A DNA stretch of 8,328 bases from JABWBR01 sp036741235 (GTDB lineage: Bacteria > Bacteroidota > Bacteroidia > Chitinophagales > Saprospiraceae), in contig DAINSQ010000203.1 of assembly GCA_036741235.1 (NCBI GenBank), forward strand, positions 1-8,328, read 5' to 3'. Under the pieces are notes generated by a model. The model saw nothing but the letters and a program-made list of their open reading frames with translations. It was not told the origin of the DNA and ran no database searches. Position numbers and translations under genes: made by a program. Below are positions 1 to 6,046 of the stretch, in pieces; the first letter of the stretch is position 1; each line of letters opens with the position of its first letter.

Positions 1-1124
1 TGACGGCTTTGGTAGGCGTTAGCTTATTGTTTACTGGCTTTATCTCAAATTTCAACCGCATTGTTATTCCCGGAATTCTGAACAGCCTGTTTCAGAAAAT
101 TTTCATCGCGGGGCTTTCTGCTTTGATGCTGGCCGGCATTATTTCTTTTTCGGGCGTGATGTGGGGCGTATTAGTCTGCTACTCAGTTATTATATTAGGA
201 TTGATCGCTTATTTGTATCACCTGGGCCATTTGCGCCTGCGATTCTATTGGCCCCAAAAACATGTTGCAAGGGAGATTGCCGTATTTACTGCTTTTGGAC
301 TACTGGGCGGGCTGGGAAGTGTATTGAGCAGCCAAATCGATATCATAATGGTGGGCAATATGATAGACCTTACCAATGTAGCTACCTTTGCCATTGCCTT
401 TTTTATGGCGGATGTTCTGGATGTGCCGCGCAAGGCCATCTAGAGTATCAGTGCCCCGATCGTTGCAAAAGCTTGGAAGGAAAAAAATTACGATCATATT
501 CTCGATATATACAGGAAAAGCGCGCTTAACCAGTTTTTGATCGGCTCATTATTGTTGTTGGGCATCTGGTGCTCTATTGACGATTTATTTGAGCTTATGC
601 CCAACGGAGAGCGGTATGCAGGAGGCAAATACGTAGTTCTGATTTTGGGAATAGGTAAGCTATTTGACCTGGTTACGGGGGCTAATCATATCATAATCGG
701 TTATTCCCCTTATTTTCGGTTCAATTTTTATGCTGTCGTGGCATTGGCCGTCCTTAATGTTGTCTTCAATCTGTTGCTGATACCGCCCTTTCAAATTAAC
801 GGAGCTGCGCTGGCCACAATGAGCTCGCTGGTACTGTACAACCTGTTTAAGTTGATATTAATTTATTGGAAAGAAAAGCTGCACCCTTTCACCATGCGTA
901 TCGGGTGGGTCATGCTGGCTGGAGTCGTTACCTATTTTGTCGCAATCCTTATACCCGGCTTGAATGCCCCGGTATGGGATATCATAATACGCTCTGTAGT
1001 AATTACAGTAGTCTATACGTCAATTATCATCGGAGGCAACCTGTCGCCCGATGTCACCCGCTTGTTTCATCAAACGCTGGCAACTGCGATAAAATTTGCC
1101 CGGCGCGGCAAGCCCGGTAAATAA
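1..1124 (+). pseudogene. Polysaccharide (O-antigen/capsule) flippase, MATE/Wzx-like, 5' truncated by window and interrupted by an in-frame TAG
   Basis: One reading frame runs open from position 3 to the stop at 1122-1124, except for a TAG at 441-443. The codons on both sides of that stop stay in the same frame and read as one continuous membrane protein, so this is a nonsense change rather than a frameshift. The product is a chain of hydrophobic helices with short polar loops. Its C-terminal half, with a GKYVVLILGIGKLFDL segment and an INGAALAT segment, resembles the lipopolysaccharide/O-antigen flippases of Bacteroidota, which move lipid-linked sugar units across the inner membrane. About 370 codons are present and the family is usually near 480-500, so roughly 110-130 N-terminal residues lie outside the window. 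The stop falls between 'RKAI' and 'SISAPIVAKAW'; a CAG (Gln) to TAG transition is the simplest origin. Two broken polypeptides are unlikely to transport. A sequencing error is also possible. The flippase assignment is from fold and residue pattern only. Confidence 0.72.
441..443 (+). other. In-frame premature TAG stop in the flippase gene
   Basis: TAG lies in the frame shared by the coding segments 3-440 and 444-1121. TAG is also the genuine terminator of at least four other genes in this window (ending at 1635 on the plus strand and at 1651, 4734 and 6105 on the minus strand). Genome-wide reassignment of TAG is therefore not a reasonable explanation. Confidence 0.85.
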
Positions 1125-1191
1125 CGCGTGGCATGCAGAAGCATACCGTTCCCTCGCAAACACCCTCATATCATAATTCTATTTATCTGAA

Positions 1192-1223
1192 TTTGTTGGA
1201 TATGTTATAGCGGCATACATTCG
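1192..1223 (+). promoter_or_regulatory. Candidate Bacteroidota-type promoter for the T9SS-domain gene
   Basis: TTTG at 1192-1195 is followed after 20 nt by TACATTCG at 1216-1223. This fits the Bacteroidota -33/-7 pattern (TTTG, spacer of about 19-21, TAnnTTTG) with one mismatch in the -7 box. The box ends 19 nt before the ATG at 1243, leaving a very short leader. The start codon is preceded by an A-rich stretch and no clear Shine-Dalgarno site. This is a pattern match only. Confidence 0.4.
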
Positions 1224-1242
1224 CACCAGAAAAAAACAGCCC

Positions 1243-1635
1243 ATGCGTATCCTGACAATTGTACTGGCGCTCACCGGCGTCATGATGAGTTTCCCGCTTA
1301 CAACGACACAAGCTGCCGACGGCCAACTTACTCCGCCCGACCAGCTCTGCAAGGTTTATGTGCCTAATGTCTTTTCCCCCAACGACGACGGTATCAACGA
1401 CGAATTCAAACCGCTGTTTGAGTGCACGCCCGTTTCTTTTGAAATGAAAATTTTCAACCGCTGGGGAAAATTGGTTTACCAGTCCAAATCAGCTGATGAG
1501 GGCTGGACCGGCAAGGAGAAAAACAAGGAATTGCCCGCCGATGTGTACGTGTATTACGTGCAGGTCACCTTCCAGGATGAAGGCCAGGGCACTACCACCG
1601 AAACGCTGAGCGGAGAGGTGTCGATTGTGCGATAG
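1243..1635 (+). CDS. Secreted stand-alone T9SS type B sorting domain protein (gliding motility-associated C-terminal domain)
   Basis: The 130-residue product has a Sec signal peptide (MRI start, hydrophobic core about 4-18, probable cleavage after the QAA at 23-25). A complete CHU_C/type B C-terminal domain then fills about residues 37-130. Family landmarks are all present: PNVFSPNDDGINDEF at 41-55, IFNRWG at 70-75, the WTG turn at 88-90, the VYVYYVQV strand at 101-108 and the closing GEVSIVR at the C-terminus. In known T9SS cargo this domain guides a passenger through the outer-membrane translocon. Here only about 11 residues separate the signal peptide from the domain, so there is no passenger. 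Cys36 and Cys61 could pair. The gene has its own candidate promoter and is convergent, 15 bp apart, with the TapB-like gene. It could be a minimal surface or matrix protein, or the end of a decayed cargo gene; the intact signal peptide favours a functional small protein. Confidence 0.85.
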   Translation: MRILTIVLALTGVMMSFPLTTTQAADGQLTPPDQLCKVYVPNVFSPNDDGINDEFKPLFECTPVSFEMKIFNRWGKLVYQSKSADEGWTGKEKNKELPADVYVYYVQVTFQDEGQGTTTETLSGEVSIVR

Positions 1636-1650
1636 GCTAGTGGCAACGCC

Positions 1651-2343
1651 CTACAGTTCCGTCAGCACCGCGTAACCTTCCAGCACCCCCTTCTTGTCGT
1701 AGGTCTCTTGTTTCACCAGGCCTATGCCTTTGGCGTACCACTCCACGATAGTGTGCGTTTTTCTCACCATCGTTTTGGTTTCCATCGTGTGGGAAATCTT
1801 CATGCAATCGAATTCGCCGGCGGGAGTTTTTACTTTTTCGGCGCCTACAACTTTTCGGTTGAGAACGTTGATTTGCATAGTCAGCATCAGCATACCGCTA
1901 TTGCCGGCTTTGATTTCGGCGTAGGCGTCGGGCAGCGATTGCCCTGCCTGCAACGTGGCCGGCAGGGCAAAAGGATCGCCGCTGATATCGACTTCCATCC
2001 CCGAAAATGACTCTCGCGAGCGGGGGGGAAGTTTATAGGGGAGATCGATCAGCAAGGTATTGTCTTTGCAGCGCACCTGGTAAAAAGCCTCCAGCATGGG
2101 TTTGCCCAGGTCGTTGGTAGCGCTTTCCTCCAGTTGCGCTTCCAGGCTGCCGTCGTCGGCGTCTTCTACTACGGTGACCTCAATAGTACTGGCGCTCAGT
2201 AGCTTGTTGTTCTGGTCGTAGTATTTGTATTGCCGCTTGGCGCCTTCCACAAAGGGGAAGTAGCCGTCGCAACTTGTTTGCGCGTTGAGAGACTGTAGCA
2301 GCCCCGACAGAGCGCACAGTGCGAAAAAGTTGTGTAGTTTCAT
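1651..2343 (-). CDS. Secreted TapB/DUF3108-like protein of unknown function
   Basis: The 230-residue protein has a signal peptide (MKLHNFF start, hydrophobic core 6-17, probable cleavage after Ala21 in SLNA|QT), so it is exported to the periplasm or beyond. The mature part begins CDGYFPFVEGAKRQYKYYD. It has the motif VVGAEKVKTPAGEFDCMKI at about 165-183 and EWYAKGIGLVKQE at about 201-213. These landmarks match a widespread Bacteroidota family annotated as TapB-like or DUF3108-like, which I recall as a beta-rich domain without established chemistry. Cys25, Cys92 and Cys180 are the candidate disulphide residues in the mature chain. The start lies 15 nt downstream of the etfA stop in the same direction, so co-transcription with etfBA is likely, although a functional link is not obvious. 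The assignment rests on motif recognition; the biological role is unknown. Confidence 0.75.
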   Translation of the reverse strand: MKLHNFFALCALSGLLQSLNAQTSCDGYFPFVEGAKRQYKYYDQNNKLLSASTIEVTVVEDADDGSLEAQLEESATNDLGKPMLEAFYQVRCKDNTLLIDLPYKLPPRSRESFSGMEVDISGDPFALPATLQAGQSLPDAYAEIKAGNSGMLMLTMQINVLNRKVVGAEKVKTPAGEFDCMKISHTMETKTMVRKTHTIVEWYAKGIGLVKQETYDKKGVLEGYAVLTEL

Positions 2344-2358
2344 AGGTATGCCAAAATA

Positions 2359-3318
2359 TTATTGCTGTTCCTTATAACGTCGGAAAGCTGCTGTCAATTT
2401 TGGCACTACTTCAAAAAGATCGCCCTGCACGCCGTAATCAGCTGCTTTAAAGAAGGGCGCTTCCGGGTCTTTGTTAATAACAACAATAGTTTTAGAGTTA
2501 TTGACGCCGGCCAGGTGTTGTATTGCTCCCGATATACCGATGGCGATATACAGGTTCGGGCGAATGGCGATGCCGGTTTGGCCCACGTGTTCGTGGTGAG
2601 GGCGCCAGCCCACATCTGCCACGGGGCGCGAGCAGGCGGTAGTAGCGCCGATCACTTCGGCGAGTTCTTCCACGATACCCCAGTTTTCAGGGCCTTTCAT
2701 GCCGCGGCCCGCCGATACGACGAGTTCGGCCTCCGGCAGGGGCACCAGGCCTTCTTCGCGGATTACCTCTTTGACTTTTACCTTTGGCGCCGGGATGCTC
2801 ACCTGCAAGGCGCTAACGCTTACGGGGGCGCCTGTTGCTTCGGGCTGAATGGCGTTGCCCATGAGCGACAGCACTTTGACCGGCGAGCTGACGGCATATT
2901 CAGCGACGGCTTTGCCCGAGAAAACGCCCTTTTTTACCTTAAATCCACTGTCGATAGTGGGTACTGAGTTGACGCCTGCAACCGAACCGGCATTCAGGCG
3001 CGCCGCCAGGCGGCCCAGCAGCGATTTGCCGCTGGAGCTGTGGCTCAAAATGATCACGTTTGCTCCCAATTGCCCCGCCGCTTCGGCAATGGCCGCCGTA
3101 TAGGTCTGGCTGTCGAATTGCTGTAAGGCAGGGTCGTTGATCTGATAGACCGCGCCGGCGCCGTATTTGCCCAATTCCCCCGCATTATCCGCCTCGCCCA
3201 ATACCAGGGCGGCGCAAGTGCTGCCCATGAGTTGGGCGGTTTTGTGGCCGTAAGTCACCGCCTCAAATGCGGCCTTTTTGAATTGCCCTTTTTGATGTTC
3301 TGCTATGACTAGTATCAT
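2359..3318 (-). CDS. etfA: Electron transfer flavoprotein subunit alpha
   Basis: EtfA pairs with EtfB to form the soluble heterodimer that carries electrons from acyl-CoA and other flavin dehydrogenases to the membrane quinone pool. The 319-residue length is normal. Residues 1 to about 190 form the divergent N-terminal domain. The FAD-binding domain follows: VSAGRGMKGPENW at 201-213 (Arg205), SRPVADVGWRPHHEHVGQTG at 230-249, the family signature LYIAIGISGAIQHLAG at 256-271, and KDPEAPFFKAADYGVQGD at 283-300. One small deviation in the signature is VVIN instead of the usual VAIN at 279-282. The gene lies downstream of etfB in the same direction but separated by 152 bp of repeat-rich DNA, a wide gap for an etfBA pair. 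No ETF-quinone oxidoreductase or acyl-CoA dehydrogenase is in the window, so the physiological electron donor cannot be inferred. Confidence 0.97.
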   Translation of the reverse strand: MILVIAEHQKGQFKKAAFEAVTYGHKTAQLMGSTCAALVLGEADNAGELGKYGAGAVYQINDPALQQFDSQTYTAAIAEAAGQLGANVIILSHSSSGKSLLGRLAARLNAGSVAGVNSVPTIDSGFKVKKGVFSGKAVAEYAVSSPVKVLSLMGNAIQPEATGAPVSVSALQVSIPAPKVKVKEVIREEGLVPLPEAELVVSAGRGMKGPENWGIVEELAEVIGATTACSRPVADVGWRPHHEHVGQTGIAIRPNLYIAIGISGAIQHLAGVNNSKTIVVINKDPEAPFFKAADYGVQGDLFEVVPKLTAAFRRYKEQQ

Positions 3319-3327
3319 TGTTGTTAA

Positions 3328-3367
3328 TTTGCTAATTTGCTAATGTGCTGATGTGCTGATGTGCTGA
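3328..3367. repeat. Five-unit octamer tandem array (TTTGCTAA/TGTGCTGA)
   Basis: Five consecutive 8-bp units start at 3328, 3336, 3344, 3352 and 3360: two copies of TTTGCTAA, then three of TGTGCTGA. A sixth TGTGCTGA at 3392-3399 lies beyond a stem-loop. The array is in the etfB-etfA spacer, directly upstream of the etfA start. Confidence 0.9.
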
Positions 3368-3391
3368 TCCCGAACTTCATTCGGGACAAGT
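3368..3391. repeat. Small stem-loop element lodged in the octamer array
   Basis: TCCCGAACTTCATTCGGGA at 3368-3386 forms a perfect 7-bp stem with a 5-nt loop, followed by CAAGT. Identical octamer units (TGTGCTGA) lie immediately on both sides, at 3360-3367 and 3392-3399, so the 24 nt look inserted. It has no T-tract on either strand and is not a standard intrinsic terminator. If etfBA is transcribed as one unit, the hairpin would form in the message between the two genes. Confidence 0.75.
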
Positions 3392-3414
3392 TGTGCTGAT
3401 TATTTTATTATTAT

Positions 3415-3470
3415 CCAACATTTAACATCCAACATCAAACATTCAACATTCAACATGCAACATCAAACAT
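3415..3470. repeat. Eight-unit heptamer tandem array (NNAACAT) ending at the etfB stop codon
   Basis: Eight consecutive 7-bp units of the form NNAACAT (CC, TT, CC, CA, TC, TC, GC and CA as the variable pair) fill 3415-3470. The next three bases, 3471-3473, are the etfB stop codon read on the minus strand. The last five positions of each unit are invariant and the first two vary. Confidence 0.9.
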
Positions 3471-4211
3471 TCAAATGACTTTCGCTTCCTCATGCAAGAG
3501 TCGCACCAGTTCGTCCATCTCGTCGGGTTGGAAGAGCTGCACGGCCTTTTTGGCTGGAGGCAGCGTATATTGCACCGGCGTCGACAAGTCGTCGAAAGGC
3601 ACGGGGTCAATCACGTCGAGCGGTTTGCGTTTGGCCATCATAATACCCTGCATATTGGGAATGCGTTGTTCTGCCATACCTTTCGCCGCACTGATCACAA
3701 AAGGAAGCCCCACCTCCAGGATTTCCGTGCCGCCCTCAATATCGCGGTAAGCGGTAGCAGTTTGTCCGCTAACATCGAGTTTGCTGGCATAAGAGATGTA
3801 GGGCAGGTCGAGGAATTCGGCCACCATGGCGCCTACTTCCGAGCTGTTGTAGTCGATCGTCTCTTTGCCGCAAAAAATGATGTCGAAATTCTCTTTGCGG
3901 GCGTATTCGGCGATTTGCCTAGCCACGAACAAAGAACTCTGCGGGTCGCAATTGACGCGCACGGCGTTGTCGGCGCCGATGGCGAGCCCTTTGCGTATCA
4001 CCTGGTCGTTACTCTCGTTGCCTACGTTGATGAGGGTCACCGAGCCGCCCAGGGTTTCTTTAAGCTCCAGGGCTCTCACCAGGGCGTACCACTCGTCGTA
4101 GGGGTTCATAATGTATTGCACGCCGTTGGCGTCAAACTGGGCGCCGTCGGCAGTGAAAGCGATCCTGCTTGTCGTGTCAGGCGTTTTGCTTACGCAAACC
4201 AATAACTTCAT
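3471..4211 (-). CDS. etfB: Electron transfer flavoprotein subunit beta
   Basis: EtfB is the AMP-binding partner of EtfA in the ETF heterodimer. The 246-residue length is normal. The start MKLLVCVSKTPDTTSRI is the usual EtfB N-terminus. Nucleotide-contacting segments are recognisable at MNPYDEWYALVRALELKE (35-52) and CGKETIDYNSSEVGAMVAEF (114-133). The beta-subunit signature is complete at about 154-174, with the AYRDIEGGTE core followed by LPFVIS. The C-terminal arm that packs on EtfA ends DELVRLLHEEAKVI. The ATG at 4211 agrees with this N-terminus, and a strong promoter sequence lies about 80 nt upstream. etfA follows after a 152-bp repeat-filled spacer, and the first heptamer repeat begins directly after the stop codon. 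ETF beta is not in doubt. I see no sign of the extra features of electron-bifurcating ETFs, but that was judged by eye. Confidence 0.97.
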   Translation of the reverse strand: MKLLVCVSKTPDTTSRIAFTADGAQFDANGVQYIMNPYDEWYALVRALELKETLGGSVTLINVGNESNDQVIRKGLAIGADNAVRVNCDPQSSLFVARQIAEYARKENFDIIFCGKETIDYNSSEVGAMVAEFLDLPYISYASKLDVSGQTATAYRDIEGGTEILEVGLPFVISAAKGMAEQRIPNMQGIMMAKRKPLDVIDPVPFDDLSTPVQYTLPPAKKAVQLFQPDEMDELVRLLHEEAKVI

Positions 4212-4263
4212 GCGGTTCAGGATTTATGTTTCGTTGTATTATGGATAACCCCAAACTATTAAT

Positions 4264-4271
4264 TATGTTTG
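4264..4271 (+). promoter_or_regulatory. Weak -7 box candidate for the TPR gene
   Basis: TATGTTTG at 4264-4271 matches the Bacteroidota -7 consensus TAnnTTTG, but the nearest upstream TTG (4234-4236) is 27 nt away, longer than the usual spacer. The ATG of the TPR gene is 130 nt downstream, leaving a long leader that contains two hairpins. This may be a chance match. Confidence 0.2.
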
Positions 4272-4293
4272 GAGCGATTTGCTGTTCGCGCTG

Positions 4294-4325
4294 CAAATAT
4301 AGTTATTGCAGACGGATATTGTCAA
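4294..4325 (-). promoter_or_regulatory. Promoter of etfB (Bacteroidota -33/-7 type)
   Basis: On the minus strand, TTG (4325-4323, in the context TTGACA) is followed by a 21-nt spacer and a perfect TATATTTG at 4301-4294. This is the Bacteroidota housekeeping pattern TTG-N19-21-TAnnTTTG. Transcription would begin near 4288-4286, giving a leader of about 75 nt before the etfB ATG at 4211. Confidence 0.75.
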
Positions 4326-4331
4326 TAAAGG

Positions 4332-4349
4332 CCAGCGAATTTTCGCTGG
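4332..4349. promoter_or_regulatory. 18-bp palindrome just upstream of the etfB promoter (possible operator)
   Basis: CCAGCGAATTTTCGCTGG has perfect 8-bp arms around a 2-nt centre. It lies 6 bp upstream of the etfB -33 element and 52 bp before the TPR gene ATG. The position suits an activator or repressor dimer site serving either divergent gene. No T-tract follows on either strand, so a terminator is less likely. The function is inferred from position alone. Confidence 0.4.
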
Positions 4350-4357
4350 AAAGCTCT

Positions 4358-4375
4358 GCGGTTGGGGCGAACCGC
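4358..4375 (+). other. Short inverted repeat in the TPR gene leader
   Basis: GCGGTT (4358-4363) and AACCGC (4370-4375) form a 6-bp stem with a 6-nt loop, ending 26 nt before the TPR gene ATG. It follows the larger palindrome at 4332-4349. It could form in the leader RNA, but short stems like this occur by chance. Confidence 0.3.
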
Positions 4376-4401
4376 TGACAAAACGATAAATAAATAAAAA
4401 T

Positions 4402-4728
4402 ATGGAAAGACTCTCCCGGCTCCAACAATTACTCGAAGAAAGCCCCGGCGATCTATTTCTGATGTTTGCCATAGCCAAAGAACTGGAAGGCAGGGGCGAA
4501 GACATTCAGGCGCTTGATTATTACAAGCAACTGCTAACGCGCGACGGCGATTATGTCGGCGCATATTATCACCTGGGCAAGTTGTACGAGCGAATGGGCG
4601 AACCTCGTTTATCGTGGGATACTTATACGCGCGGCATGGAAGTTGCCGGCAAGTTAAGCGATCATCACGCATACAGCGAACTGGCAGGCGCTCGCGTCCA
4701 ACTAGGCGATGAGGAGGATTTTGCCTGA
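4402..4728 (+). CDS. Small tetratricopeptide repeat (TPR) protein
   Basis: The 108-residue product has no signal peptide and is predicted cytoplasmic. It contains two TPR units, at about residues 18-51 (AIAKELEGRGEDIQALDYY core) and 52-85 (AYYHLGKLYERMGEPRLSW core). The spacing of small and aromatic residues is typical (A-x-x-L/E, G at turn, A/Y at helix B). A leading helix at residues 1-14 and a trailing helix at about 87-102 would cap the solenoid. TPRs are protein-protein interaction scaffolds; no catalytic residues are seen and the partner is unknown. I recall similar single-domain TPR proteins of about 100-120 residues in many Bacteroidota genomes. The ATG follows an AT-rich leader. The stop codon is 5 bp from the stop of the opposing small membrane-protein gene, an extremely tight convergent junction. 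Confidence 0.85.
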   Translation: MERLSRLQQLLEESPGDLFLMFAIAKELEGRGEDIQALDYYKQLLTRDGDYVGAYYHLGKLYERMGEPRLSWDTYTRGMEVAGKLSDHHAYSELAGARVQLGDEEDFA

Positions 4729-4733
4729 TATGT

Positions 4734-4958
4734 CTACTCTGTCAATTTTTTATTGAGCCAATTGACAAGCAGCAACCAGGGCCAGAGATGCCAGGCAAAG
4801 TCGAGCCAGTCGATCCAGCCCATACCCCTGGCCCCGCCCAGGAGCCATTTGATTTTTCCCAAGATATGCGGTTCAGGAATATAGGGCGACAAGCCGATGG
4901 TAGCGCATAAACCGGCCAATACGCGCCAGTCGCTGAGCAGCTTTTTTATAAAATCCAT
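4734..4958 (-). CDS. Tryptophan-rich small membrane protein (PEPH motif)
   Basis: The 74-residue protein has two hydrophobic segments, about 12-27 and 54-68, a PEPH motif at 28-31, and a charged C-terminus (NKKLTE). Eight of 74 residues are tryptophan (11, 38, 48, 51, 56, 59, 61, 67), most in the second half around a DWLDFAWHLWPWLLL-type segment (50-64). The arrangement of an N-terminal hairpin, PEPH, then a W-I-D-x-x-D helix resembles short bacterial membrane proteins that databases often label 'RND transporter', a name not supported by their size; I recall this resemblance and have not verified it. The gene diverges from the hydroxyacid dehydrogenase with 34 bp between start codons, so at least one promoter must lie inside coding sequence. 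The opposite-strand upstream extension of the dehydrogenase frame overlaps this gene and is rejected. Function unknown. Confidence 0.7.
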   Translation of the reverse strand: MDFIKKLLSDWRVLAGLCATIGLSPYIPEPHILGKIKWLLGGARGMGWIDWLDFAWHLWPWLLLVNWLNKKLTE

Positions 4959-4992
4959 TGTTCCGTTTTGCGGCCGAAATTACGCTGAAATC

Positions 4993-5958
4993 ATGGAATT
5001 ATTGACATCAAAACCGCTCATTGTCGTACTTGACGGATACACCCTCAATCCCGGCGATCTGCAATGGGATGCGCTGGAAGCGCTGGGCGAGGTACGGCGA
5101 TACGATTTCACCGCCGATCGAGATGTCGTAGCGCGTTCGGCAGCCGCTGATATTTTGATCGTAAACAAGACCGCCGTCAACGCCGAATTAATGGCCCAAC
5201 TGCCGAAGTTGCGCTGTATAAGCGTAACGGCTACAGGGTATAATAACATCGATACGGCGGCGGCCAGGTTACGCGGTATTACGGTGTGCAACGTGAGCGG
5301 CTATAGCTCGGAGGCCGTAGCCCAACACGTATTTGCCATGATTTTGGCGCTTACCAACCGGGTATACGAACACAACTCCAGCGTGCAACAGGGCGATTGG
5401 TCGCGTTGTCGCGATTTTAGTTATACGTTGTCGCCTATCCGCGAACTGGCCGGCAAAACGCTGGGGATATACGGCTACGGCCGCATAGGCCGGGCTGTGG
5501 CGAGGATTGGCGCCGCTTTTGGTATGATGATTATTGCGACGAATCGAAGCCCTATTACGGAAGATATTGAGCAAGTATCTCTGTCCGAGTTATTCAGCCG
5601 CAGCGATTTTTTGTCGCTGCATGCGCCGTTAACTCCTGAAAATCAAGGCATAGTGAGTTGGTCGTTTTTGCGGCAAATGAAATCCGGCGCAGTGTTGATT
5701 AATACATCGAGAGGCGGACTGATCAACGAGCAGGATTTGCAACGGGCTTTGCACGCCGGCCGGCCCGCCGCCGCCGCTCTCGATGTATTGAGCCAGGAAC
5801 CGCCACCCGATAACCATCCCCTGGCAGGCATGCACAACTGCCTGATTACGCCCCATAACGCCTGGGCAAGCGTGGAAGCCCGCCGTCGACTGATGGAAGG
5901 CACGGTCGAGAATGTCAGGGCTTTCCTGGCCGGCGCCCCCCGGAATGTGGTGGGGTGA
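4993..5958 (+). CDS. D-2-hydroxyacid dehydrogenase, glycerate dehydrogenase/hydroxypyruvate reductase type
   Basis: It interconverts D-2-hydroxyacids and 2-oxoacids with a nicotinamide cofactor, probably glycerate and hydroxypyruvate. The N-terminus VVLDGYTLNPGDLQWDALEALGEV (11-34) closely follows the glycerate dehydrogenase (HprA) pattern. The Rossmann domain has G161-x-G163-x-x-G166. The catalytic triad of the family is present: Arg240 (INTSRGG), Glu269 (DVLSQEP) and His288 (ITPHNAW). The length of 321 residues fits the family's usual 310-325. I chose the ATG at 4993 over an in-frame ATG at 4897 because the extra 32 residues would be antisense to the small membrane-protein gene and are not part of the fold. 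After the second beta strand the motif is ATNRSP (182-187), without the acidic residue that normally selects NADH, so NADPH use is plausible. The exact substrate is inferred. Confidence 0.92.
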   Translation: MELLTSKPLIVVLDGYTLNPGDLQWDALEALGEVRRYDFTADRDVVARSAAADILIVNKTAVNAELMAQLPKLRCISVTATGYNNIDTAAARLRGITVCNVSGYSSEAVAQHVFAMILALTNRVYEHNSSVQQGDWSRCRDFSYTLSPIRELAGKTLGIYGYGRIGRAVARIGAAFGMMIIATNRSPITEDIEQVSLSELFSRSDFLSLHAPLTPENQGIVSWSFLRQMKSGAVLINTSRGGLINEQDLQRALHAGRPAAAALDVLSQEPPPDNHPLAGMHNCLITPHNAWASVEARRRLMEGTVENVRAFLAGAPRNVVG

Positions 5959-5968
5959 GGTGGGGAGG

Positions 5969-6046
5969 AGGTTCGTTTATAAGGTTTATAGGTTTATAAT
6001 ACTCTTATTCATAAACCCATAAACTCTTAAACTTATAAACGAACCT
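5969..6046. repeat. Long inverted repeat with GTTTAT-rich octamer interior
   Basis: AGGTTCGTTTATAAG at 5969-5983 is the perfect reverse complement of 6032-6046 (15 bp). The 48-nt interior continues with degenerate GTTTATNN units pointing inward from both ends (several 8-9 bp copies on each strand). It lies between the convergent ends of the dehydrogenase (stop 5958) and M49 (stop 6105) genes, so it could act as a bidirectional stop structure. The stem is AU-rich with no adjacent T-tract, so termination is only a possibility. Confidence 0.8.

Noticed and set aside
441..443. TAG recoding (pyrrolysine or reassigned stop)
   Set aside because: TAG is the natural terminator of at least four other genes in this window, and no recoding structure or pyl gene is visible. 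A nonsense mutation or sequencing error is simpler.
161..529. Alternative-frame ORF spanning the flippase stop codon
   Set aside because: It is cysteine- and arginine-rich with no motif and is not hydrophobic, whereas the flippase frame gives a coherent membrane protein on both sides of the stop.
3368..3386. Rho-independent terminator between etfB and etfA
   Set aside because: The stem has no run of T after it on either strand, and a terminator would cut etfA off from the only clear promoter. It is better described as a repeat-associated stem-loop.
3415..3470. CRISPR-like array
   Set aside because: Units are 7 bp and directly adjacent, with no spacers of 25-40 nt and no cas genes nearby; it is a simple heptamer tandem array. 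The same holds for 6044-6107 and 8172-8206.
3492..4205. 237-codon open frame antisense to etfB
   Set aside because: It mirrors nearly the whole etfB gene on the other strand, has a composition typical of an antisense shadow and shows no recognisable motif. etfB itself is certain.
4897..4992. Upstream in-frame start for the hydroxyacid dehydrogenase
   Set aside because: The extra 32 residues would be antisense to the 74-residue membrane-protein gene and precede the normal family N-terminus, which begins at the ATG at 4993.
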